DNA of 64,000 nt, taken from assembly GCF_020164535.1 (NCBI RefSeq), contig NZ_JAIQZC010000004.1, positions 328,195 to 392,194 of the forward strand. The letters are read 5' to 3'. The position numbers were made by a program, and so were the translations under genes. Of the stretch, positions 42,561 through 53,022 are shown piece after piece. Under the pieces are notes generated by a model that did no database searches, was not told where the DNA came from, and saw nothing but the letters and a program-made list of their open reading frames with translations. Every line of letters begins with the position of its first letter. Positions within the stretch are counted from its first letter, which is position 1. This stretch comes from Psychroflexus montanilacus (lineage in GTDB: Bacteria > Bacteroidota > Bacteroidia > Flavobacteriales > Flavobacteriaceae).

Positions 42561-44564
42561 TTATTTATAGCTTCTTGTTTTTAATTCAATATTTTCAAAC
42601 TCTAACTGCTCCTTGTGGAGTTTGGCATCCCTTGGATTGCCTACATACTCCCAGGCAGAGACAAATCTAAAGTTTTCATCGTCTCTTAAGGCTTCTCCAT
42701 CTTCAGTTTGATATTCTTCTCTGAAGTGTCCACCACAAGATTCATTTCGTTCTAAAGCATCTTTAGCAAACAATTCACCGAGTTCTAAGAAGTCAGCCAC
42801 TCTTCCTGCTTTCTCAAGTTCAGCATTCTTGGTTTCTGCTTTTCCTGTTACTCTTACATTTGCCCAGAAATCGTCTCTCAGTTCTTTGATTTCTTCCATT
42901 GCTTCCTGAAGCTCTTTGGCATTACGAGACATACCACATTTGTCCCACATGATTTTACCTAACTTCTTATGGTAATAATCCACAGGATTTTTGCCTTTAG
43001 CGTCAAATAATCTCTGGATTCTATCTTTTACATCTTTTTCAGCAGCTTCAAATTCTTCGGTTTCTGTTGAAATTGCTCCAGTTCTAATATCTTCTGCCAG
43101 ATAATCTCCTATAGTATATGGAAGAACAAAATATCCATCTGCCAGACCCTGCATCAAGGCAGAAGCTCCAAGTCGGTTGGCACCATGATCAGAGAAGTTC
43201 GCTTCTCCAGCGGCATAGCAGCCAGGGATTGTAGTCATCAAATTGTAATCTACCCAAAGACCTCCCATTGTGTAGTGTACTGCAGGGAAAATCATCATAG
43301 GTGTTTTGTATGGGTTTTGATCTGTAATTTTCTCGTACATCTCAAAAAGGTTACCATACTTAGATTCAACAACCTCTTCACCTAATTTTATAATTTCTTC
43401 TTTACTTGGATTTTTATGTCCTGAAGTAAAGGCTTTTTCTTTTCCGTAACGTTCGATAGCGGCTTTAAAGTCAAGGTAAACTGCTTGACCTGTTTTGTTT
43501 ACCCCATAGCCAGCATCACAACGTTCTTTTGCTGCTCTTGAAGCCACATCACGAGGAACCAGATTACCAAATGCTGGATATCTTCTTTCCAAATAATAAT
43601 CTCTGTCTTCTTCAGCGATTTCAGTAGGTTTCAATTTACCCTCACGGATCGCTTTGGCATCTTTTTCATGTTTAGGCACCCAAATACGTCCATCGTTTCT
43701 TAAGGATTCCGACATCAAAGTCAATTTGGACTGTAAGTCACCAGAAACAGGTATACATGTTGGGTGAATTTGTGTAAAGCATGGATTGGCGAAAAACGCA
43801 CCTTTTCGGTGAGCTCTCCAGGCTGCCATCACGTTACTTCCCATAGCATTAGTAGATAGATAAAAAACGTTTCCATAACCACCTGAGGCTAGAACCACAG
43901 CGTGCGCAGAATGTCTTTCAATCTCACCTGTAACAAGGTTACGAGCTATAATACCTCTCGCTTTTCCATCTACAAGCACCAAATCCATCATTTCATGTCT
44001 GTTGAAGGATTGAATTTTACCACGGTTGATTTGTCTATTCATTGCAGAATAAGCACCGAGAAGTAATTGCTGTCCAGTCTGACCTTTAGCGTAAAACGTT
44101 CTTGACACCAATACGCCACCAAAAGAACGGTTATCTAGAAGTCCTCCGTATTCTCTGGCAAAAGGAACACCCTGAGCCACACACTGGTCTATGATGTTAC
44201 TTGACACTTCAGCCAATCTGTAGACATTAGCTTCTCTAGATCTATAATCACCTCCTTTTACCGTATCGTAAAACAATCTATAATCGGAGTCACCGTCACC
44301 CTGATAGTTTTTGGAAGCATTGATTCCACCCTGAGCTGCAATAGAGTGGGCGCGACGTGGAGAATCCTGAAAACAAAATGTTTTCACATTGTAGCCGAGT
44401 TCTGCTAAAGTAGCAGCAGCACTTCCTCCAGCAAGTCCCGTACCCACAACGATAATATCTATATTACGTTTGTTGGCAGGATTGACGAGGTTAATTTCAT
44501 TTTTATGTTTAGTCCATTTTTTTTCAATGGGACCTTCTGGTATTTTTGATTCTAAAACTGACAT
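42561..44564 (-). CDS. sdhA: succinate dehydrogenase / fumarate reductase flavoprotein subunit
   Basis: The 667-residue subunit has the FAD-binding [20 protein letters not shown] near 37-57, the covalent-FAD His region [13 protein letters not shown], and active-site segments HPTCIP and [22 protein letters not shown]. Its size and sequence are of the B-type enzyme used with a single five-helix cytochrome b subunit. It lies 11 bases after sdhC. Confidence 0.96.
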   Translation of the reverse strand: MSVLESKIPEGPIEKKWTKHKNEINLVNPANKRNIDIIVVGTGLAGGSAAATLAELGYNVKTFCFQDSPRRAHSIAAQGGINASKNYQGDGDSDYRLFYDTVKGGDYRSREANVYRLAEVSSNIIDQCVAQGVPFAREYGGLLDNRSFGGVLVSRTFYAKGQTGQQLLLGAYSAMNRQINRGKIQSFNRHEMMDLVLVDGKARGIIARNLVTGEIERHSAHAVVLASGGYGNVFYLSTNAMGSNVMAAWRAHRKGAFFANPCFTQIHPTCIPVSGDLQSKLTLMSESLRNDGRIWVPKHEKDAKAIREGKLKPTEIAEEDRDYYLERRYPAFGNLVPRDVASRAAKERCDAGYGVNKTGQAVYLDFKAAIERYGKEKAFTSGHKNPSKEEIIKLGEEVVESKYGNLFEMYEKITDQNPYKTPMMIFPAVHYTMGGLWVDYNLMTTIPGCYAAGEANFSDHGANRLGASALMQGLADGYFVLPYTIGDYLAEDIRTGAISTETEEFEAAEKDVKDRIQRLFDAKGKNPVDYYHKKLGKIMWDKCGMSRNAKELQEAMEEIKELRDDFWANVRVTGKAETKNAELEKAGRVADFLELGELFAKDALERNESCGGHFREEYQTEDGEALRDDENFRFVSAWEYVGNPRDAKLHKEQLEFENIELKTRSYK

Positions 44565-44575
44565 AATCCTTTCGC

Positions 44576-45241
44576 TTATAAGTTATTAAAGTAGTGAAAT
44601 ATCGCAATAAATACAAAACCCATTGGAATAACAATCGCAAAAGCTTTGGTAAAAGTCTTAATTGCTCCGGAATATTTATTGTTGACCCCCATCGTTTGGA
44701 AAGAGGATGCAAAACCGTGTAAAAGGTGTAACATTAAAAATATAAAACATAGTGCGTAAAATCCAGTTCTGAAAGGATCTCCTGCAAATTTTGCAACCGT
44801 TTCATCGTAGTATCTATAAGGATCATCTGGATGTGTTTCTACATATTTATGAACCAATTCAGGAATCCAAAAATCATAAAAGTGTAATCCCAAAAACGCT
44901 AGTACTACAATCCCTGTCAGGATCATATTTCTGGATACCCAAGGAGAATTTGCAGCACCATTAAATTTGGCATAACCAACTCCTCTTGCTTTTCTATTAC
45001 GAATGTCGAGGATAAAACCCATTACAAAATGAAATACGACACCAGCAATCAATATAGGTTGCAGGATAGCCTGTACCACAAAGTTAGTTCCCATAAAATG
45101 AGAAATCTCATTAAATGTGGAAGGGCTTACGACGGATGTAAAGTTAATTGTAAAATGTTGAGCTAAAAAAAGGACTAAAAAGAGTCCTGAAAGAGCCATA
45201 GCAACTTTCCTTGCTATTGATGTTTTGCTTATTCCAGCCAT
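44576..45241 (-). CDS. sdhC: succinate dehydrogenase cytochrome b558 subunit
   Basis: The 221-residue membrane protein has five hydrophobic helices with haem-ligand candidates His in [19 protein letters not shown] and [10 protein letters not shown], plus [12 protein letters not shown]. This is the single-subunit diheme anchor typical of B-type complex II. I start at ATG 45241 (MAGISKTS), since the eight upstream residues precede a normal N-terminus. A canonical promoter lies directly upstream, so sdhC leads the operon. Confidence 0.93.
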   Translation of the reverse strand: MAGISKTSIARKVAMALSGLFLVLFLAQHFTINFTSVVSPSTFNEISHFMGTNFVVQAILQPILIAGVVFHFVMGFILDIRNRKARGVGYAKFNGAANSPWVSRNMILTGIVVLAFLGLHFYDFWIPELVHKYVETHPDDPYRYYDETVAKFAGDPFRTGFYALCFIFLMLHLLHGFASSFQTMGVNNKYSGAIKTFTKAFAIVIPMGFVFIAIFHYFNNL

Positions 45242-45262
45242 TATTCTGTATTTGATTTTGTG

Positions 45263-45294
45263 CAAAAATACGCTACATCATGCTCTGAAACAAA
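45263..45294 (-). promoter_or_regulatory. promoter of sdhCAB
   Basis: On the minus strand TTTG (45294-45291), 20 bases, TATTTTTG (45270-45263): a complete Bacteroidota promoter, 21 bases before the sdhC ATG. Confidence 0.75.
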
Positions 45295-45463
45295 TGATGT
45301 CAGTGTTTTACGCTTAATTTAGAATAATTTTAAAGCCTATTGAATGAAAATAACGAAAACCTTGTCGTAGAATCCCTCTTACTCCAAATTATTTCGACTC
45401 TTACACCTTGGTGAAGACTTTTTTGTTTTCCATTTAATACCTTTGAAAAAAATAAAGAAAGCT

Positions 45464-46756
45464 ATGCGTTACGACCCTATCTCTAAAGACTTATTTATAC
45501 AGAATAGAAAGAATTTTATGAGTCAGATGTTGCCAGGAAGTCTGGCGGTATTCAACTCCAACGATATCTATCCCATTGGTGCAGATAGCACCATTCCGTT
45601 TCAACAGGACAGAAATATTTATTACTTAAGTGGTGTGGACCAGGAAGAAAGTATCTTGGTGTTATTTCCAGATGCTCCAGATCCTAAGCATCGCGAAATC
45701 TTATTTTTGACCGAAACCAATCCGCACATTGCGGTTTGGGAAGGCGAAAAGCTCAATAAGGAACGAGCTTTGGAAACCTCAGGCATCGAAACGGTGTACT
45801 GGCTTCAGGACTTTGAAAAAGTTTTCAATGCTTTGATGGCTCAAAGCCACACTGTTTATATGAATACCAACGAGCACTACCGCGCCGCTCACGCTACCAA
45901 AACACGAGAAGACCGATTCAATACATGGCTAAAAGACAATTTTCCTGCGCATCAGGTGGCCAAAAGTAACCCTATTTTACAACGTCTGCGCTCTGTAAAG
46001 CATCCGCTGGAATTGGAGGTGATGCAACAGGCTTGTGATATCACCGAAAAAGGCTTCAGAAGAATTTTGAAATTTACTAAGCCGGGTAAATGGGAATACG
46101 AGCTGGAAGCGGAATTCATGCACGAATTTCTTATCAATAAATCCCGTGGATTTGCTTACACACCTATTGTTGCTGGAGGAAAAAACGCTACAGTTTTGCA
46201 TTACATCGAGAATAAGCACCAACTGAAAAAAGGTGACTTAATCTTGCTAGATGTGGGTGCAGAATATGCCAATTACGCCAGTGATATGTCCAGAACAATC
46301 CCTGTTTCTGGTAAATACACCGATAGACAAAAGAAAATATACACCGCTGTCAACAAAGTAAAAAATCTGGCGACCGATATGCTGATTCCTGGCACCATCT
46401 GGAAAGACTACCATGTGGAGGTTGGCAAATTGATGACTTCAGAATTGCTGGAGTTGAAACTTCTAGACAAAGCCGATGTGCAAAATGAAAATCCAGACTG
46501 GCCAGCCTATAAAAAGTATTTTATGCACGGCACCTCTCACAACATTGGATTGGATACTCATGATTACGGTTTGCTACACGAGCCAATGAAAGCTAATCAA
46601 GTGTATACGGTTGAACCTGGAATATATTTACCAGAGGAGAATATGGGCATTCGTCTGGAAGACGATGTGGTGATCCAAGAACAAGGCTCTCCCAAAAACC
46701 TGATGTCCAATATTCCTATTGAGATCGAAGAGATCGAAGATTTGATGAATAGTTAG
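45464..46756 (+). CDS. pepP: Xaa-Pro aminopeptidase (M24B)
   Basis: The 430-residue enzyme has an N-terminal aminopeptidase P domain and a pita-bread catalytic domain with metal ligands Asp (LLDVGAEYANYASDMS, two Asp), His in HGTSHNIGLDTHD, Glu in VEPGIYLP and Glu in IRLEDDVV. It releases N-terminal residues next to proline. I use the ATG at 45464; a TTG seven codons earlier lies in a TACCTTTG sequence (45438-45445) that is more likely the promoter -7 box. Confidence 0.93.
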   Translation: MRYDPISKDLFIQNRKNFMSQMLPGSLAVFNSNDIYPIGADSTIPFQQDRNIYYLSGVDQEESILVLFPDAPDPKHREILFLTETNPHIAVWEGEKLNKERALETSGIETVYWLQDFEKVFNALMAQSHTVYMNTNEHYRAAHATKTREDRFNTWLKDNFPAHQVAKSNPILQRLRSVKHPLELEVMQQACDITEKGFRRILKFTKPGKWEYELEAEFMHEFLINKSRGFAYTPIVAGGKNATVLHYIENKHQLKKGDLILLDVGAEYANYASDMSRTIPVSGKYTDRQKKIYTAVNKVKNLATDMLIPGTIWKDYHVEVGKLMTSELLELKLLDKADVQNENPDWPAYKKYFMHGTSHNIGLDTHDYGLLHEPMKANQVYTVEPGIYLPEENMGIRLEDDVVIQEQGSPKNLMSNIPIEIEEIEDLMNS

Positions 46757-46788
46757 TAGTCAAAAGTTGTCCATAATGCTAAAAAAGG

Positions 46789-46813
46789 AAAGTTATCATA
46801 TTGGTAACTTTTT
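46789..46813 (+). terminator. hairpin after pepP
   Basis: AAAGTTA (46789-46795) pairs with TAACTTT (46805-46811) and is followed by TTAA. It lies right before the promoter region of higBA. Confidence 0.55.
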
Positions 46814-46840
46814 AATTATATTTGTGGTAAACAATTTGAG

Positions 46841-47134
46841 TTGAAAATATTTTCAAGAGGAACTTTACGAGATTTTTGGAATAAACACGCTGATTGTGAA
46901 CTTCAACTGAAAACCTGGTATCGTGAAACCGAAAAATCGAACTGGAATACGATTAACGAACTTAAATCTGAATACCCAAATGCTAGTATTTTAAAAGATA
47001 ATCGGATAGTTTTCAACATTAAAGGTAATGATTACCGACTGATTGTAAAATTTAACTTTGAATATCAACTTGCATGGATTCGGTTTATTGGAACTCACGC
47101 TGAATACGATAAAATTAACGCAAATGAAATTTAA
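46841..47134 (+). CDS. higB: HigB-family mRNA interferase toxin
   Basis: The 97-residue protein matches the HigB_toxin family: MKIFSRGTLRDFW at the N-terminus, LKTWYRETEKSNWNTINELK and RIVFNIKGNDYRLIVKFNF, then WIRFIGTHAEYDKI, where the terminal His/Asp/Tyr set is typical. HigB cleaves mRNA on the ribosome. The start codon is TTG at 46841; TATATTTG at 46817-46824 is a likely -7 box. It is followed by the HigA gene one base later, giving the toxin-first order usual for HigBA. Confidence 0.9.
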   Translation: MKIFSRGTLRDFWNKHADCELQLKTWYRETEKSNWNTINELKSEYPNASILKDNRIVFNIKGNDYRLIVKFNFEYQLAWIRFIGTHAEYDKINANEI

Positions 47135-47135
47135 A

Positions 47136-47492
47136 ATGGACATAAAACCAATAAGAAATGAAGCTGATTACAAAAAAGCACTTGAGCGTTTAGAAGTGAT
47201 TTTTGATGCGAAAAGAGGAACTGAAGAAGGCGATGAACTCGAAATTTTATCGATTTTAATTGATAAGTATGAATCTGAAAATTTTCCAATCGAAATGCCA
47301 GACCCAATTTCTGCAATTAATTTTAGAATGGAACAATTGGGATTGAAACAAAAAGATTTGGTAGAAATGATTGGGTTTAAAAGTCGAGTGAGCGAAATAA
47401 TGAATAGAAAACGAAAGCTAACGTTAGATATGATTCGCAAATTAAATACCAGTTTAAAAATCCCAACAGAAGTTTTGATTCAAGATTATTGA
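47136..47492 (+). CDS. higA: HigA-family antitoxin (HTH)
   Basis: The 118-residue protein starts MDIKPIRNEADYKKALERLE, as HigA proteins do, and ends with an HTH domain (MEQLGLKQKDLVEMIGFKSRVSEIMNRKRKL). It neutralises HigB and should repress the operon. I prefer the ATG at 47136 on family grounds; ATG 47124 is possible. A hairpin (47599-47630) follows about 110 bases downstream. Confidence 0.9.
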   Translation: MDIKPIRNEADYKKALERLEVIFDAKRGTEEGDELEILSILIDKYESENFPIEMPDPISAINFRMEQLGLKQKDLVEMIGFKSRVSEIMNRKRKLTLDMIRKLNTSLKIPTEVLIQDY

Positions 47493-47598
47493 TAAACAAT
47501 ATCGAAAAGCACCATAGGTAACTTAGGTTACTCAGCTATAAATAATTAAGATTTTTCTCAAAGCTCTAAAGCCAATTTTATTTTTTGATATTATTCTT

Positions 47599-47636
47599 AG
47601 CTAGTCAACCGCCTCACCAGTTGACTAGCTTTATTT
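47599..47636 (+). terminator. hairpin after higA
   Basis: Arms AGCTAGTCAAC and GTTGACTAGCT (47599-47609, 47620-47630) are followed by TTATTT. It ends just before the hydrolase gene. Confidence 0.7.
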
Positions 47637-47642
47637 AGATTC

Positions 47643-48419
47643 ATGACTTTTACCTATAAACAAACCAAAATTCACTTCATCTCATTAGGAGAAGGTGAGC
47701 CTGTCATCCTTTTACATGGATTTTTAGAGAATTCTTCGATGTGGACAAGACTGCAGGAGGAGCTTTCTAAAACGCATAAGGTGTATGCCTTGGATTTGCC
47801 TGGACACGGCGAGACAGAAGCTATTGGCTACATCCATACCATGGAGGACTATGCTGCGTTGGTTTTAGCCTTTGCAGAGGATCAAAAACTGGAGACCTTT
47901 AGTCTTGTAGGTCATTCTATGGGAGGTTATGTGGCTTTAGCTTTAGCTGAATTAGCATCAGATAAAATTAAAAAGCTGATCCTGTTAAACTCCAGTTCGT
48001 TAGCCGATTCTGAAGTCAAACAAAAAGAGAGGAACCGCGCGATTGGCATGATCCAAAAATACCCGGAAGCCTTTATCCGTATGGCGGTAAAGCATTTGTT
48101 CCTGCCAAAAGATCAAAAACGATTGTCTGCTGAAATTGATACAGCTATACTTGAAGCTAAGAAATGTTCTCAACAAGGCATCATCAACACGCTGAATGGC
48201 ATGCGAGAACGAAAAGACAGAACGAAAGTTCTTACTAACATCAGTTCTAAAAGTCTTATTATTCTGGGAAAAGAAGACAAGGTCATCGATTTCGAAAAAA
48301 CAAAAGCCATAGCAGAGGAAGCTGGCATTGAATTAGAAATATTACCTGGCGGCCACATGTCTTATATTGAACACCCAGATTTGCTGCTGAAAACAGTTCA
48401 GGAGTTTTTGAGTTCGTGA
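47643..48419 (+). CDS. alpha/beta hydrolase
   Basis: The 258-residue protein has the canonical triad: Ser in FSLVGHSMGGYVALALAE (about residue 92), Asp in LIILGKEDKVIDF and His in GGHMSYIEHPD. The oxyanion motif is LLHGFLENSSMW. Family-level assignment only; substrate unknown. The last four codons (FLSS, stop) are encoded by the first copy of the repeat that fills the following intergenic region. Confidence 0.88.
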   Translation: MTFTYKQTKIHFISLGEGEPVILLHGFLENSSMWTRLQEELSKTHKVYALDLPGHGETEAIGYIHTMEDYAALVLAFAEDQKLETFSLVGHSMGGYVALALAELASDKIKKLILLNSSSLADSEVKQKERNRAIGMIQKYPEAFIRMAVKHLFLPKDQKRLSAEIDTAILEAKKCSQQGIINTLNGMRERKDRTKVLTNISSKSLIILGKEDKVIDFEKTKAIAEEAGIELEILPGGHMSYIEHPDLLLKTVQEFLSS

Positions 48420-48842
48420 GTTCTTTAGGTGGTAGGAAGGGGTAAATTTAAAATTCGGTGTTCTGTATTCGATATTCAGTATTAAGTAGTTTTTGAGTCG
48501 TTGAGTTGTTGAGGTTTTAGGTGGTAGGGATTAGGTTGTATTAAAAAGTAAGTTTCTTTACATATAAATTTGAAATCTGATACTTTAAATTTAAGGTTGA
48601 TGAGTGAGTTATTAAGCTGTGAACTCTAATAATACTAAATTTGAAATAACAATTTTGAAATTTGAATTTCTTTATTCAGTATCCGGTATTCAGTAGTTTT
48701 TGAGTTCGTGAGTTTTTTAGGAGGTTTTAGAAAATAGGCTTTAGGGAAGTAGGAAATAGTATAAGATTTTAATTCAAAATTTTGTGTTCAGTATTCGATA
48801 TTCAGTACTCAGTAGTTTTTGAGTTCGTGAGTCTTTTAGGAT
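48402..48842 (+). repeat. intergenic cluster of decayed 40-60 bp repeats
   Basis: Four copies of a motif AGTTTTTGAGTTCGTGAGT, preceded in three of them by ATTCAGTATTCGATATTCAG-like sequence, lie near 48404, 48488, 48697 and 48813. The first overlaps the hydrolase gene end. Separately, an AAATTTGAAATCTGATA block at about 48569 recurs in reverse at about 63782. Otherwise the 440-base stretch holds no gene. Confidence 0.7.
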
Positions 48843-48857
48843 TTGTTATATGGGGTC

Positions 48858-49640
48858 TCACATTTTTAAATCCAACTTTTCTTCAATACTTAGTATTTTG
48901 AAAACTTGATAAGTAAACTCTGAGAATCTTTTTATAAGTCTTTCAAATTTTTTATAATCCAATTCAACAGAAACTTTCTCCTTGGATATAGGATCTGAAT
49001 TGAAAAGAAAATAAAAAATTTCATTATGATGTTTCGACTTATTTAATATGTCTGAGCTTAACAAAGATTCATTATGAGTTACAGAGTGCCTTACCTCAGA
49101 CAAAATAGTCAACATTTCTTTGAATCTGATGTTCAGATTGTTTTCTGAAGAAAAATCTTTGTATGATTGACCGCCTGCTTTCTTAAGCATCTTGAAATGG
49201 TTTTCACCGCCAGGCATTTTGTCTCTAGTAATTGGAGTTTTTTGGGTTTTAGGAAGTAATTTAATCAAGTATTCTTTTGCAATATTATCCCTATTAATTT
49301 TTTCAAAAAGGCAATTTTTTAAAAACCTCTCAAAAGATTCGAAGGACTGCGCGTAAAGAAGGCAGAGTTGTCTTGAAAAAACTTTTCGAATTTCCGACTC
49401 ATAATTTTCTTCAGTCGTTTTTTTAAAAATACCAGTATGGAAATTAATTTCCCAGCCATTATCTGTTGGACCTGTCCAATCACTAATCACCAAAGCTGAT
49501 GCAAAATATATTTTTGCTTGTTCTGAAGTATAAGCCTGTATTTCTTTTTTAAATACTTTATCTAGTTGTCTGCTAACGTGTCGATAATAAAGAAGTCTTT
49601 CAAAAAATTGATCTAGATATTTCTTGTATGTATTTTCCAT
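48858..49640 (-). CDS. HEPN-like protein of unknown function
   Basis: The 260-residue protein is largely helical. Residues 184-189 (RHSVTH) fit the RxxxxH motif of HEPN ribonucleases, following a SEVRHSVTHN helix like that of MAE_28990/RiboL-PSP-type HEPN proteins. The N-terminal SFESFERFLKNCLFEKI helix also fits. It stands alone; there is no nucleotidyltransferase partner. Repeats lie on both sides, consistent with an acquired gene. Confidence 0.6.
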   Translation of the reverse strand: MENTYKKYLDQFFERLLYYRHVSRQLDKVFKKEIQAYTSEQAKIYFASALVISDWTGPTDNGWEINFHTGIFKKTTEENYESEIRKVFSRQLCLLYAQSFESFERFLKNCLFEKINRDNIAKEYLIKLLPKTQKTPITRDKMPGGENHFKMLKKAGGQSYKDFSSENNLNIRFKEMLTILSEVRHSVTHNESLLSSDILNKSKHHNEIFYFLFNSDPISKEKVSVELDYKKFERLIKRFSEFTYQVFKILSIEEKLDLKM

Positions 49641-49658
49641 TTTTTAGCATTCTAATAT

Positions 49659-49683
49659 ATTCCCCCTTTGGGGGCTAGGGGGC
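49659..49683 (-). repeat. dispersed CCCCC-rich palindromic repeat, copy 2
   Basis: Exact reverse complement of the 25 bases at 33981-34005. It lies between the HEPN-like gene and dgt. Confidence 0.8.
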
Positions 49684-49691
49684 TTTGCTTT

Positions 49692-51038
49692 TCATAGATC
49701 GCTCCCCGTCAATTTTTTATACGTCCGCAGGGCGTTACTATCGGTGAGCGAAGCCACAAACGAGCACACATCAATCAACCAGTCTTCCAGTTGACTTTCA
49801 GAAAAATTGAAATCTTTGAGAAAGTTTTTCAGAATCAATTTGTCAAAATTGGAGGCCTTTCCCGCATGGTCATGTTCTACGGCGGTGGTAAAATCATCCA
49901 GAATTTTGGTTAGGATTTTATAGCCGGCGATTTCCTTATCCAGCACCTCCTGGCTCTGGTAAATGTTCTTAATACTGATCTTGATAATGTCTTCAATTTG
50001 GACCTTATAAGTCGACTTGTCGAGCAAAGCATGATGGTAATCACCGTTTAAAATAGCTTCTTCGTTGTCCATAAAAATAGAAACCGCATCTTCAATCAAT
50101 GCACCAATCGCTAAAGAACGCAGATAACTTATTCTATTTTTGGTGGTGGATAGCTTGGAATACTTTTCTGTATTGATGCTTTTGTTCACGATTTTAGATA
50201 AATATTCCAAGGCATATTCTTCCTGAATCAAACCTAAATTGATGCCGTCTTCAAAATCGATGATGGTGTAGCAAATGTCATCGGCGGCTTCTACCAAAAA
50301 AGCGAGCGGATGCCTTTTATATCGAACTTCATTGCCAGTTGTATTCTTTTCGAGACCCAGTTCTTCGGCCACATCTTGAAATTTCTCTTGCTGTTGCTGG
50401 AAGAACCCAAATTTCTTGTCGGCGACCTGTTTGGTTGGTTTGTGTGGAAGTGAGGCTTTTGGATATTTGGTAAACGCCCCTAGAGTGGCGTAAGACAACC
50501 TCAGGCCGCCTGGAGAGCCGTAATTATCATTGGTGAGGAGTTTAAAGCCGTTGGCATTGCCTTCAAACATGGATAAATCCTGATACACTTCTTTTGAGAG
50601 TTCTGCCTGGAAGCGTTTGCCATTCCCAAATTTGAAATAATCGCCAATCGCCCGTTCACCGCTGTGACCAAAAGGGGGATTGCCGATATCGTGAGCCAAA
50701 GCTGCCGCCGCCACGATGGCCCCAAAATCATTGAAATGATGACCGTGGGTTCCTTTCAGTTGTGGGTGCTTTTCCAGTACTTTCTTGCCGACCAGTCGTC
50801 CTAAAGACCTGCCCACGACGGAAACTTCCAGACTATGGGTTAAGCGCGTGTGTACAAAATCGGTTTTGGACAAAGGAATCACTTGAGTTTTGTCCTGCAA
50901 ACTCCTAAATTCTGAAGAGAAAATCACGCGATCGTAATCCACTTCAAACCCCAGCCGAGTGTCGTCCTGTTCTTTACGAATGCGTTTGTTTTTATCGCCC
51001 TGGCGCTTTAGTGATAAGAGAGATTCCCAAGTTGGCAT
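49692..51038 (-). CDS. dgt: deoxyguanosinetriphosphate triphosphohydrolase-like protein
   Basis: The 448-residue HD-domain protein has FRSLQDKTQV, RLTHSLEVSVVGRSLG (first His), AALAHDIGNPPFGHSGERA (HD) and DICYTIIDFEDG (last Asp). It hydrolyses dNTPs to nucleosides and triphosphate. It lies in the same window as ribonucleotide reductase. Start MPTWESLL at 51038. Confidence 0.92.
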   Translation of the reverse strand: MPTWESLLSLKRQGDKNKRIRKEQDDTRLGFEVDYDRVIFSSEFRSLQDKTQVIPLSKTDFVHTRLTHSLEVSVVGRSLGRLVGKKVLEKHPQLKGTHGHHFNDFGAIVAAAALAHDIGNPPFGHSGERAIGDYFKFGNGKRFQAELSKEVYQDLSMFEGNANGFKLLTNDNYGSPGGLRLSYATLGAFTKYPKASLPHKPTKQVADKKFGFFQQQQEKFQDVAEELGLEKNTTGNEVRYKRHPLAFLVEAADDICYTIIDFEDGINLGLIQEEYALEYLSKIVNKSINTEKYSKLSTTKNRISYLRSLAIGALIEDAVSIFMDNEEAILNGDYHHALLDKSTYKVQIEDIIKISIKNIYQSQEVLDKEIAGYKILTKILDDFTTAVEHDHAGKASNFDKLILKNFLKDFNFSESQLEDWLIDVCSFVASLTDSNALRTYKKLTGSDL

Positions 51039-51172
51039 GCCTTTAGTTTTGTGTCAAATGTAAGGAATTCTATGGCTTTCGAAACTGTTTGTATTTTCTT
51101 AAACTTATCTGATTTATTTTACACACGACTTCAAATAAATTAAGTTTACTCACTAACTAACTCCAATTACTT

Positions 51173-52972
51173 ATGAATACAAAATTGACCATACTTCATC
51201 TTATTTTTTTCTCCCTAATTTCTTTCACTACGCTTTCCCAAACTACTGATTTGGATAAACTCAATTTGGACTTTGAAATCATGGAAGGCAATAGCGCTAA
51301 AGATTGGCCTGAGTTCGAAAGTCCAGGTTATGAAAAGGGTTTAGACACACTTATAGCTTTCAGTGGAAACAATTCGGGATACATAGAATCCAAAAAGGAT
51401 GCAAAAACCTTTGGGGCTTTATCTTATTACATCCCTGCAGGTTTTATTGGAGATAAGATAAAATTGACTGGCTATATGAAAACTGAGAATGTATCATCAG
51501 ATGGATATGCCGGGCTATGGTTGAGGGTTGATCCAAGAGTTACCTTTTATAATATGGCAGATAGACAAATAAAAGGGACAAATGACTGGCAAAAATATGA
51601 GTTTGAATTAAATTATAGTAGTGGTAATGCTCAAGCTATAGTGTTAGGAGGTCTACTTTCAGGCAGAGGGAAAATTTGGATTGATGATCTTAAAGTTACT
51701 ATTGACGGAAAAGAACTTCAGGATGTCGATAAGATGATAGAACTGACCCCAGAATTGAAACTTTCAGTGATCAGGCAAATCCAAGACTCTAAAAATGATC
51801 TGGATATTTCAAATGAAGAAAAATTACAAGAAAGCCTAACCCCTTTAATCGAATCTCTTGGGGATAAAAAAATCGTGGCGATTGGAGAGGATACTCATGG
51901 AACTTCAGAGTATTACAAACTAAGAGAAGCAATTACAAAGCGATTGATTACAGAAAAAGGCTTTAGTGTTGTTGTCTTAGAAAACCCATATGATGACATA
52001 GAAGTATTGAATAATCATATCAAGGAAGAAGAAATCTCTAAATTGATGAGGAAACACCTCTTTTCCATTTACCAAACGGAAGAAATGAAATCATTTTTAG
52101 ACTGGTACAAAATCGACAGCATCCGTTCTAATGTAGCATTTAAAGGAATGGATGATTCTTTTTGGGTTTCGCATGAATTATTAAAAGATAAACTTTCTGA
52201 AATTCAAGATAACGAGATTTTGCAACTTATTGAGAGACTCAATGATGCAGCTACTTTTTCTGTGAGAAAATACAACAGAAAATATAAAAAGTCAGGCAAA
52301 AAGGCTAGAAATGAAAACGAATTAGGCGCTTTCACCTATCAGATAGCAATCGATTTAAATGACACTCTAGAGTCTAAAGGCTTATTAACCAAACAGCTTG
52401 AAGAATATTTGTTTAACATTAAAAACACCTATATCAACTACTTCAATCTGGCGAATAAAAAGCCCATCCAAAGCCGTGATGAAATTATGGCTGAGCGAAT
52501 TGCTTATTTGGCTAAAGATCCAGATTCAAAATTGATTGTCTAGGCGCATAGTGCTCATATTTCTAACACCGTGGTTATGGATGGAGAGATAGGTTTTATG
52601 GGTCAAAAACTTAAAGAAGAATTTGGAGATGATTATCATGCTATCGGTTTGAGTTCCCTAAAAGGGAGCTATTCCCACATAAAAAATAGATTTATTAATG
52701 ATGACCATTCTTATGATGATAAACTTAAAATAAGCAGTTTAAATTTTCAGCCAAAAAATTCCTGGGAGTCTATCTTGAATGAAGTAAATGATGGTAATGC
52801 ATACTATTTCGAAACACAGGATTTTGAGGATAAAGACATATATACCCATCTAAAATTATTGGGTTATAGTCAAGAAACTGAAGAGGACTATTATAAATTG
52901 TCTCCATTAAAAATGTTTGACAGTCTCTTTTTCTTGGAGACTACCAATGCTACAATACCTTTGGATGATTAG
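51173..52972 (+). pseudogene. erythromycin-esterase-family gene with in-frame amber codon
   Basis: Frame 51173-52972 would encode a 599-residue exported protein with an N-terminal signal (about 1-22), a beta-rich 130-residue region of carbohydrate-binding-like form, and an erythromycin-esterase domain from about residue 220 (AIGEDTHGTSEYYKLREAI). It is interrupted by TAG at 52541-52543: the family has Trp there (LIVWAHNAHIS), and here it reads LIV, stop, AHSAHIS. A single TGG to TAG change explains it. After it the frame stays open to 52972, so the change is recent, a sequencing error, or suppressed. The truncated 456-residue product would lack a conserved part of the active site. Confidence 0.85.
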
Positions 52973-53022
52973 AATTGAAATATTAAGGATTCAATATTTT
53001 ACTCAGAAACTTGAGTTGTACC

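Noticed and set aside
45443..45463. TTG start of pepP seven codons upstream.
   Set aside because: It lies within a TACCTTTG promoter-like box; the ATG at 45464 gives the usual N-terminus.
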